The translations under genes and the position numbers were made by a program. Source: Burkholderiales bacterium (GTDB lineage Bacteria > Pseudomonadota > Gammaproteobacteria > Burkholderiales > Burkholderiaceae_C). Taken from it: a stretch of 41,376 bases of DNA. Under the pieces are notes generated by a model, which worked only from the letters and a program-made list of their open reading frames with translations, searched no databases and was not told the origin of the DNA. Where the stretch lies: NCBI GenBank assembly GCA_027484405.1, contig JAIXTA010000083.1:1-41376 (forward strand). Direction: 5' to 3'. Below are positions 35,196-41,376 of this stretch, piece after piece; positions within the stretch are counted from its first letter, which is position 1; each line of letters starts with the position of its first letter.

Positions 35196-35471
35196 TTACG
35201 TCGGGTCTGAGAACGGCAGATCAAGATTCTCCTGGCGCATGACTTCTCTGTAGTGGTCAAGGCGCTCAGTGAATTCGTCAATCAGGTCGTTGAGCTCGGT
35301 AGTCGAGTCCTCCGGCAGGGACCCGCTCGCATCTCGGATGCGCTTTAGCGCGTCAAGCGTTCGGTACAGCGTGTCTCCTTGAAGCAAGACTCCTGGAAAG
35401 CGCCTGCCCGGATGGCGCATGACGGCCATGTTTGTTGCATCAGACAGAATTTCTACCAAAGCGGTGCGCAT
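35196..35471 (-). CDS. Small DUF6959-like protein in the selenium operon
   Basis: A 91-residue protein starting at ATG 35471 with AGGAG upstream. ALVEILSDATNMAVMRHPGR and the following RRFPGVLLQGDTLYR match my memory of the DUF6959 pattern (N...R.PGR.FPG...QGD), and the rest is helical and acidic (DLIDEFTERLDHYREVMRQ). It is sandwiched between the senB-like gene (39 bp) and selD (44 bp) in the same direction, so it is very likely co-transcribed. No function is known to me; no cysteine is present, so it is not an obvious selenium carrier. Confidence 0.75.
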   Translation of the reverse strand: MRTALVEILSDATNMAVMRHPGRRFPGVLLQGDTLYRTLDALKRIRDASGSLPEDSTTELNDLIDEFTERLDHYREVMRQENLDLPFSDPT

Positions 35472-35510
35472 TGACGACGAGCTCCTGCAGCGGCTAACCC
35501 AGAGCGCCTA

Positions 35511-36479
35511 CTACTCGATGGATGGAATGAGTTCCTCAACAATAGCCCGCAGCGCCGCCGCCTCAGCCTCGGGGCTGAACCGGTCCGCCCGCGCCGCGCA
35601 CTGCGCGCGCAGCTGTGAGGCGAAGGCGGGCTCGTCGGCAAAGCGTTCGATCAGTCGGGCGAGCTCGGCGTCGTCACCGGGCTCGAAACACCCGGCGTAG
35701 TTGCTGCCCAGCAGGCCGATATTTCCGTCAATCCGCGAGGCCAGCACGGGCAGGCCGCTGCGCAGGGCCTCGATGACCGCATGGGCGCCGCCTTCCATGC
35801 GGCTGGCGTGCACCAGCAGGCTGGCACGGGCCATGCGGGAGCGCGTCGCACCATGCGGCAGGCCGCCCAGCCAGCGGTACCGCGGTTGGATGGCCATGCA
35901 GGCGCGGGCGGCGTCCTCCAGATCGGCGTCGAGCGCGGCGCCGATGTGATCGAAGTGCAGGTCAGTGCGATGCGCCAGGCGCATGGCCGCGCGCTGGTAG
36001 GTGGCGGGGTCCTTTTCGGTGCGCAGGTGCCCGACCATCAGCAGGCGAGCGTGCCGCTGCGGTCGGGCTTGGGGTACCCGTGCAGCGCAGGATTGCAGGA
36101 CCACACGCGTCTTGCTGCGCAGCGCGTCGGGCAGGGCCAGCATGCCGCATTCATTCAGCACCACAAGCCGATCGGCCAGGGCGAGTGAGCGCTGCGCGTC
36201 TGCATCGACGGCAATGTCACGGTAGAGATCGGTTCCGGTCAGCACCACGATGAGCGGGGTACCCGGATGCTGCTGCACAAAGGCCGCGATCGATGCGGCC
36301 GAGCGGCGCGCATGCAGCGCAATCAGCAACGCGTCGACGGGTTGCGCGGCGTCGGTGGCGTGCCAATGCTCCACCACGCGTACTGGGTGACTGGGCGCGA
36401 GCATGCGTGCCCAGCGCTGTGCAGTGCGCTGATTGCCATTGGTCGTGGCGCTCGGGTTCGGATTGACAATGGTGATCAC
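35511..36479 (-). CDS. senB: SenB-like selenosugar synthase (TIGR04348-type glycosyltransferase)
   Basis: A GT4-like glycosyltransferase. From GTG 36479 the protein has 322 residues beginning VITIVNPNPSATTNGNQRTA. Family blocks are ALHARRSAASI (54-64), VVLTGTDLYRDI (78-89), MVGHLRTEKDP (148-158), YRWLGGLPH, HASRMEGGAHAVIEA (224-238) and LASRIDGNIGLLGSNYAG. These match the family to which SenB, the enzyme that joins selenophosphate to UDP-N-acetylglucosamine, belongs. Adjacency to selD strongly supports that role. No weak domain was found. The start is uncertain, as no strong ribosome site precedes the GTG. Confidence 0.85.
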   Translation of the reverse strand: MITIVNPNPSATTNGNQRTAQRWARMLAPSHPVRVVEHWHATDAAQPVDALLIALHARRSAASIAAFVQQHPGTPLIVVLTGTDLYRDIAVDADAQRSLALADRLVVLNECGMLALPDALRSKTRVVLQSCAARVPQARPQRHARLLMVGHLRTEKDPATYQRAAMRLAHRTDLHFDHIGAALDADLEDAARACMAIQPRYRWLGGLPHGATRSRMARASLLVHASRMEGGAHAVIEALRSGLPVLASRIDGNIGLLGSNYAGCFEPGDDAELARLIERFADEPAFASQLRAQCAARADRFSPEAEAAALRAIVEELIPSIE

Positions 36480-36660
36480 GGGGGCGGCCTGAAAGACCCT
36501 GCGCAGCTTGGGGGAGATGCCGGCCCTGGCCGCTGCGCTCGGTGCGAGTATGGCGCGAGCACCGGGGCCGAGGTCGCCTGAAGCCCCGAATAGCTGCATC
36601 AACCGCGTGCTATTGCCGAAATTGCGCGCTTTCACCGATGGGGCGAACGCTTCGCCGCCA

Positions 36661-36687
36661 TTAAGTTGCTTCGCGACGTTTCGACAA
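36661..36687 (+). promoter_or_regulatory. Candidate sigma-28 promoter for the chemoreceptor gene
   Basis: TTAAGTTG and TTCGACAA are separated by exactly 11 bases, close to the flagellar sigma consensus TAAAGTTT-N11-GCCGATAA (6 of 8 and 5 of 8). It lies 187 bp upstream of the MCP start in the 394-bp gap 36480-36873, where I see no supportable gene. Chemoreceptors are frequent sigma-28 targets. Confidence 0.35.
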
Positions 36688-36873
36688 CGTCTGCAGAACA
36701 TGCGCGACCTCGCAGAGGGACGCGCTTGCCAACCGGGGATCAAACGGATTGGCCGGCAGCCGGAAGCCATGCACTCATACAGAAGTGCCCTGCTGCCCCA
36801 AACCATGGACGAATTGCGCAACCAGGCTTCATTTGGGGGGCAGGGTCCTGCGCGCGAGAACCGGAGTGGTGAG

Positions 36874-38433
36874 ATGGGATTCAGCTTGAACCAGCTGCGC
36901 ATTGGGACGCGCCTGTCGCTGGGCTTTGTGGTGATGGTGGCCCTGATCGTGGCCGTGGGTACGGTCGGTCTCTGGAAGATGGATCGCATGGCCGTCGAGG
37001 CGCGCGAGACCATGACCCAGGATGTGCCGGCCGAGCGGCTGATGCGTGAGTGGGCGGAGCTCGCCCGCATGAACAATGTGCGCGTGGTGGCCGCGGTCAA
37101 TGCCAGCGACATGGCCCTGACCGACGCGATGTTGCCGATGATCAGCCGAGATGCCGCGCGAATTGGCGAAATCTCCTCGACCCTGGCGCGTGCCCAGGGC
37201 CTGGACGCCAGCCAGGCGCTGGTGCAGGCGGTCGACCAGAGGCGTGCAGCGCTGGTAGCCGCGCGCAATGCAGCGCTGCAGGCCAAGCAGCGTGGCGACC
37301 GGACCGAGGCCCTGCGCCTGTACACCGAGGCCTACGTCCCGGCGTTTGGCGCCTACGACCGCGACATGACGCGGGCCGTGGAGGCGTTTTCGGCTGAGGT
37401 CCAGCGATCCACCGAGGTCACTGCCGCCCACGAGCGTCTCGCGCGTCGCGTCATGCTCGGTGGCATGGTGCTGGCTGTGGTGCTGGCCATCGGTCTGGCA
37501 GCGGTCCTGCTGCGCAGCATCGTTGGCCCCCTGCGTCGGGCGATCGCGGCCGCGCAGGCCGTGGCTCGCGGCGACTTGAGCGCCAGTCCCGAGGTGGTCG
37601 GCAAAGATGAGGCGGCCGAGCTCCTGCAGGCCCTCCAGACCATGGTGCAGGCCCTGCGCCGCATGGTGACCGACGTCCGGGAGGCAGCAGAGACCATTTC
37701 CACCGCCAGTGCCGAGGTGGCCACCGGCAATCTCGATCTGTCATCGCGCACGGAGGAAGCCGCCAGCAGCCTCGAGGAGACGGCTGCCGCCATGACGGAG
37801 ATCGCCCATCGGGTCCAGACCAATGCCGACGCCGCATTGACCGCGCGGCAGCAGGCCGACGGCACCTATGCGATTGCCCGGCAGAGCGGCGAGGTGGTGG
37901 GGCAGGTGGTCAGCACCATGCACGAGATCACGGACGCCAGCCGCAAGATCACGGAAATCATCGGCGTGATCGACGGCATCGCCTTCCAGACGAACATCCT
38001 TGCCCTGAACGCCAGCGTGGAGGCTGCGCGCGCCGGTGAGCAGGGTCGCGGCTTTGCCGTGGTGGCTGGCGAAGTCCGCAACCTCGCCCAGCGCAGCGCC
38101 GAGGCAGCCAAGGAGATCAAGACGCTGATCGGCACAAGCACAGAGCGCGTCGAGGCTGGCAGCCAGCTCGTGGAACAGGCCGGCGCCACCATGGGCGAGC
38201 TCGTGGCCAGTGTGCAGCGCGTGGCCGACACCATCGGGGAGATCACCGCCAACACCACCGAGCAGGCGGCGGGCATCAGCCAGGTCAATCAGGCGGTCAG
38301 CCAGCTGGACCAGATGACCCAGCAGAACGCCGCGCTGGTCGAGCAGGGCGCTGCCGCTGCCCAGAGCCTGGACGACCAGGCCCAGCGCCTGCTGGCGAGT
38401 GTGAGCGCATTCCGGCTGCATCCGGTTGCGTGA
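36874..38433 (+). CDS. Methyl-accepting chemotaxis protein
   Basis: A 519-residue transmembrane chemoreceptor. ATG 36874 has GGAG eight bases upstream. TM1 is about 12-32 ([22 protein letters not shown]), then a helical periplasmic ligand domain (about 33-190), TM2 about 192-214 ([23 protein letters not shown]), HAMP (about 215-265), and the cytoplasmic helical hairpin with tip [20 protein letters not shown] (about 367-386) that contacts CheA/CheW. Methylation-region motifs such as [13 protein letters not shown] are present. The ligand is unknown, and there is no NWETF-type tether at the C-terminus. Confidence 0.95.
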   Translation: MGFSLNQLRIGTRLSLGFVVMVALIVAVGTVGLWKMDRMAVEARETMTQDVPAERLMREWAELARMNNVRVVAAVNASDMALTDAMLPMISRDAARIGEISSTLARAQGLDASQALVQAVDQRRAALVAARNAALQAKQRGDRTEALRLYTEAYVPAFGAYDRDMTRAVEAFSAEVQRSTEVTAAHERLARRVMLGGMVLAVVLAIGLAAVLLRSIVGPLRRAIAAAQAVARGDLSASPEVVGKDEAAELLQALQTMVQALRRMVTDVREAAETISTASAEVATGNLDLSSRTEEAASSLEETAAAMTEIAHRVQTNADAALTARQQADGTYAIARQSGEVVGQVVSTMHEITDASRKITEIIGVIDGIAFQTNILALNASVEAARAGEQGRGFAVVAGEVRNLAQRSAEAAKEIKTLIGTSTERVEAGSQLVEQAGATMGELVASVQRVADTIGEITANTTEQAAGISQVNQAVSQLDQMTQQNAALVEQGAAAAQSLDDQAQRLLASVSAFRLHPVA

Positions 38434-38711
38434 CCGCGCATCGCAATACGCAATATGCGCGCGTGGCTGGCCGCGGGTGGTCAGCCCTGGTGTTTTCCGT
38501 TGCGGCCTTCGCGCCCCGCTCGGTCGAGCCGGTCTCTATTCACCCCCACCAGAAGCCCATGCACCATGAGCAGCACCCCAACGTCATGGCCAAGCACAGC
38601 GAAAGCGCGGCGACGGTGAGGGCGCATGCGGAGGACTGATTTGGCTGCCAGCCTGAAATCCATCAAGCGGCGGGCAGCAACGATCTCGAACGGCGTGGCC
38701 CCGAGCCACGC

Positions 38712-39569
38712 TCAAGTCGAGACCTTCGCGGGCCGAAACGTGTGCAGTTGATCCTTGCGGAGGCGATGGACTCCGAAAAACAGGCCACCGGCAGCGGCCG
38801 GCTGCGAAGGGTCGCCGTCCACGCGGACCAGCACATGCTGCTCGTCCTGCTCAATGAGTTCGGCACTGCGCGCAATCACGATCATCGGGCTGACCAGGCC
38901 GGCGGTGCGGTTGCCCACCAGATGAAGGCTTCCGATGTCGACACGCTCGCCCCTGCCGCGCAGCTCCCCGCGGGACTCTCGCTCGACCAGAGCCCGCAAT
39001 TCTCTTGATGCATCCCGCATCTCCGTCTGCATCACCTGAAGGATTGCAGGCGTCACACGGTGGAAGCTGTCGGTGTCGTAGCTGGTGGGCAGGTGCACCA
39101 TGTATCGGCCAGTCCAATCTCGCTGACTCAACTGATGCACAAGTGCAATCCGGTATCGGTCGTCCACGCAGGCTTGAAGAAAGGCGTAGGGCTGCAGGCG
39201 ACCGGCTGCCGGTGTTTCACTCAGCATCGTCGATCCTTGCCAGCTTTGCTGTGCAAGCATGAACGGGTCCACCGTGCTGAGCTGCGCTGCAGCGGCGGCA
39301 GCTTCCCTGCTGTCAAGAACACCAGCGATCACTTCAGAAGCAAAGGGCACAGGGACCAGCAAGCCTGCGGCGGATTGGCCTGGCAGCAAGACGAGCTGCT
39401 GGTTGGCCAACGCCTTTGCGCCGCTGGGCAAGACCTCGGGAAGTGAGCGTTCCAGTCGAAATCCCGATCGCGCCATCGACGGTGCGATTGATGTGCTGCG
39501 TCGGGGCTGCGCACAGCCAGCCACGAGGAGTGATGCCCCGGCGGCAAGAACCAACTGACGTCGCTTCAA
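38712..39569 (-). CDS. Hypothetical lipoprotein
   Basis: A 285-residue protein of unrecognised family. The TTG at 39569, preceded by GAGGGAGC, gives LKRRQLVLAAGASLLVAGCA with lipobox cysteine C19, so export and lipidation are likely; a longer in-frame start at 39644 would place 25 residues before the signal. The mature region has RWTGRYMVHLPTSYDTDSFH-like and helical RELRALVERESRGELRGRG stretches and a C-terminal VDGDPSQPAAAGGLFFGVHR. No catalytic motif is visible. It is divergent from the M13 peptidase gene across a 465-bp gap. The 278-bp gap 38434-38711 before it holds nothing I can support. Confidence 0.75.
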   Translation of the reverse strand: MKRRQLVLAAGASLLVAGCAQPRRSTSIAPSMARSGFRLERSLPEVLPSGAKALANQQLVLLPGQSAAGLLVPVPFASEVIAGVLDSREAAAAAAQLSTVDPFMLAQQSWQGSTMLSETPAAGRLQPYAFLQACVDDRYRIALVHQLSQRDWTGRYMVHLPTSYDTDSFHRVTPAILQVMQTEMRDASRELRALVERESRGELRGRGERVDIGSLHLVGNRTAGLVSPMIVIARSAELIEQDEQHVLVRVDGDPSQPAAAGGLFFGVHRLRKDQLHTFRPAKVST

Positions 39570-39612
39570 CTTGTGCTCCCTCTTCAATCCGGTCCGATCG
39601 CCAATCGTGGGG

Positions 39613-39933
39613 TCAATGGATCGCGCAGCATCCGGGGCAGACATCAGGCTTGCCGCCGCCTCTGCCTGCTGACGGGTCGATCACGAGCCCCCAGGCTCTT
39701 GCGATGCGAACGCACGCTGAACCCTGTGTCGCTTCACACGCAAAGAGTATCAGCGCGTCCGCACGGTGGTCACGCATCCACCGGCCCAGGACGCCGCCAC
39801 CCTCAGGCCAAATCGTGGCGTTCGAGCGGCTTCTGGGCGAGCTCGCCCGTATCTGGAAGGCCATTGCTTGCGTGGACACACCGAAATCAGCAAGATTCGA
39901 GTGCCTCTGCGGGCCAGACTTGCCTGAAGACAA
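39613..39933 (-). CDS. Doubtful small ORF
   Basis: A 106-residue frame ending CPGCCAIH, 43 bp upstream of the hypothetical lipoprotein. It has a fairly protein-like middle (ADALILFACEATQGSACVRIARAWGLVIDP) but no recognised family and no strong ribosome site. An opposite-strand frame ending at 40006 with AWFRVEQAVGGL-like sequence overlaps it and has GC-rich third positions near its end. I cannot decide between them or exclude that both are noise. The gap 39570-40034 contains nothing else clear. Confidence 0.25.
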   Translation of the reverse strand: MSSGKSGPQRHSNLADFGVSTQAMAFQIRASSPRSRSNATIWPEGGGVLGRWMRDHRADALILFACEATQGSACVRIARAWGLVIDPSAGRGGGKPDVCPGCCAIH

Positions 39934-40034
39934 GCGGGAGCCGATGTCCGAGGTGCCGGCTCAATGGTTCCGCGTGGAGCAGGCGGTTGGCGGGCTGACC
40001 GCTTAGCTCAAATTGAGAGGTCTTGGGAGAGGAT

Positions 40035-41376
40035 ATGGATCGATTTCGGCTTGCAGCCACGCTTCTTGTTCTGGGACTCGCACTGCCTTGCGCATGGTCG
40101 GGCACTTCCGCATCGGATGTTCCGGCGCTGGGGTATTCGCCGAACAACATGGACCGTTCGATTGATCCGCGCAAGGACTTCTATCGCTACGCTGCAGGCG
40201 CCTGGCTGAGGCGGACGGAAATCGCACCCACCGATCCCGACGTGGGTAGCTTCACACTCCTGGCTCACCAGCTTGACAAGCAATTGCTCGCTCTGATCAA
40301 GGAGGCCGCCTCAGCGAAAGCCGCGCCAAACGGAAGCCCTCGGCAGCAAGTGGGGGACTTCTATCGGGCGGCGTCCAACATGGCGCGCCGCGACGCCATC
40401 GGATTGAGTCCGCTTGCCGAGGACTTGAGTCGAATAGCGGCTGCGAAGGGCAGCCCCTCGGAATTTGCGACTCTGGCCGGACGGGTCCAGGACGGCTACG
40501 GGGCGTCTCCGCTGCTCAACGCGTTCGCAATGCCTGATGCCAAGGACAGCAGCGTTTACGTCCTGGTGCTTGCGCCGGGCGCACAGATGCTCGAACAGGA
40601 TGAGTACGCCAAGCCGGAAGCGCAGGCCTTGCGCGAGAGCTATCGGCAATACATCGCCGCGATGCTGCGTGCTGCCGGAGAGTCTTCTGACGCTGCAATC
40701 AAGCAGGCGTCAACGATTCTGATGATCGAATCGAGGATGGCTGCAGCCATGATGACACCGCTGCAGATGCGCGAGCCGCGCAACACCTACAACGTGATGA
40801 CGCTTGAGCAGGCGCAGGCTCTGGTTCCGGCGCTGGACCTGACTGCGTTTATCACTGCATTGGGAATCCCCGCCCCGGCCAGGGTTCAAGTCGTCGACGT
40901 CAACGCCATGAAATCGCTGCAGGCGATGCTCAGCGAGCAGTCGCCCGGAGACATCAAGGCACTGCTGCGCTGGTTTGCGTTGGCTGGTCGGGCAGCAGAG
41001 CTCGGAAACCCCTACCGCGCGCTCGAGCAGGAGTTCTCACGCAAGCGCAGGGGGCTTGCCAGGGCACCGGAGGCGGATCGCCAGGTGGCTCAACAGATTG
41101 GTGCGCTGCTGTATCACCCGCTCTCGCAGCTCTACGTGCAGGCGAACTTTCCCGATTCGACGCGCCGCGAGATCAGCGAGATGGTTCAACACATCAAGGA
41201 GGAGTTCGCCGCGCGGCTTCGCACCAATGCCTGGCTGGATGAGCCCACGCGCAAGGCGGCGTTGGAAAAGCTCGGCAGGATCGACATCCAGGTGGGCTAC
41301 CCGGCGCAATGGATCGACTTCAGCGGGCTGGATATTCGAGACGACGACCACTTCGGCAATGTGCAGCGGGCGTCTC
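40035..41376 (+). CDS. M13-family metallopeptidase (partial, runs off the right edge)
   Basis: N-terminal 447 codons of a neprilysin/PepO-like zinc endopeptidase. ATG 40035 has GGGAGAGG upstream and MDRFRLAATLLVLGLALPCA is a signal peptide, so it is periplasmic or secreted. SIDPRKDFYRYAAGAWLRRT is the family's typical beginning, and the helical M13_N region continues with SYRQYIAAMLRAAG, MREPRNTYNVMTLEQAQ and HIKEEFAARLRTNAWLDEPT. The zinc motif HExxH and ExxxD lie beyond the window, so activity cannot be confirmed. It is divergent from the unknown lipoprotein. Confidence 0.9.
   Translation, partial: MDRFRLAATLLVLGLALPCAWSGTSASDVPALGYSPNNMDRSIDPRKDFYRYAAGAWLRRTEIAPTDPDVGSFTLLAHQLDKQLLALIKEAASAKAAPNGSPRQQVGDFYRAASNMARRDAIGLSPLAEDLSRIAAAKGSPSEFATLAGRVQDGYGASPLLNAFAMPDAKDSSVYVLVLAPGAQMLEQDEYAKPEAQALRESYRQYIAAMLRAAGESSDAAIKQASTILMIESRMAAAMMTPLQMREPRNTYNVMTLEQAQALVPALDLTAFITALGIPAPARVQVVDVNAMKSLQAMLSEQSPGDIKALLRWFALAGRAAELGNPYRALEQEFSRKRRGLARAPEADRQVAQQIGALLYHPLSQLYVQANFPDSTRREISEMVQHIKEEFAARLRTNAWLDEPTRKAALEKLGRIDIQVGYPAQWIDFSGLDIRDDDHFGNVQRAS

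Noticed and set aside
33792-35218. Shared 14-base string CGGGTCTGAGAACG at 33792 and 35206
   Set aside because: A few such matches are expected by chance in 41 kb and the surroundings do not align.
38481-38666. Small minus-strand ORF with a hydrophobic stretch after the MCP gene
   Set aside because: Sixty-one codons without a ribosome site or recognisable family; overlapping frames look equally random.

Overview
The window is a GC-rich, densely packed bacterial chromosome segment. Its gene content and local orders (lolB-ispE-tRNA-Gln-prs-rplY; mutM-dynamin-like GTPase-mutY; ribBX-ribH-nusB-thiL-pgpA-pncC; rsmD-coaD-ferredoxin; ftsY) are those of Betaproteobacteria, most likely order Burkholderiales. 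This placement rests on gene order and protein character, not on a search. No rRNA, integrase, transposase, phage or plasmid gene was seen. The left edge cuts rplY and the right edge cuts an M13 peptidase gene.

Layout. Positions 1-5400 (minus strand) hold envelope and core metabolism genes: a TPR lipoprotein, lolB, ispE, tRNA-Gln(TTG), prs and rplY. Positions 5469-9409 (plus) hold mutM, a dynamin-like GTPase and mutY, so two 8-oxoguanine repair enzymes flank a membrane GTPase. Positions 9406-15204 (minus) hold a LON-domain protein, rapZ, pncC, pgpA, thiL, nusB, ribH and ribBX, several of them overlapping and probably co-translated. Positions 15428-19774 (plus) hold a secreted ComEA-like protein, pth, a CPBP membrane protease, two tandem paralogues with a caspase-like His/Cys dyad, and a patatin-like lipase. 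Positions 19852-23180 (minus) hold a DUF3717/DUF1289 protein, an SDR lacking the usual YxxxK, a peroxiredoxin, a small membrane protein and a GNAT enzyme. Positions 23292-25829 (plus) hold ychF, a membrane-anchored hypothetical and a MOSC protein. Positions 25796-27692 (minus) hold ferredoxin, coaD and rsmD. Positions 27872-32000 (plus) hold ftsY, a secreted alpha/beta hydrolase, an OmpW-like porin and an NTF2-like protein. Positions 32001-36479 (minus) hold a radical SAM enzyme with a small partner, then a selenium operon: senB-like glycosyltransferase, a small DUF6959-like protein, and selD/senC. The right end has a chemoreceptor, an unknown lipoprotein and the start of an M13 metallopeptidase.

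Most interesting points. (1) The tandem pair at 17196-18631 conserves His66 and Cys93 at identical positions, lies next to a second membrane protease and a lipase, and is not a family I can name with certainty. (2) The selD-small protein-senB arrangement looks like a selenosugar/selenometabolite operon with an extra small gene and no senA in view. (3) A radical SAM enzyme has lost the Cys cluster of its SPASM-like tail and is paired with a 144-residue protein. (4) Two genes, the SDR and the ferredoxin, carry the same kind of scar: a 36-37 bp exact copy of their own 5' coding end lies just upstream, joined to compact palindromes, and in both the remnant reading frame stops at the true start codon. 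(5) A dispersed 34-bp hairpin repeat and a related ACAAGCG/GCCGGTTTGG motif occupy several intergenic gaps, and a perfect 10-bp tandem array lies upstream of lolB.
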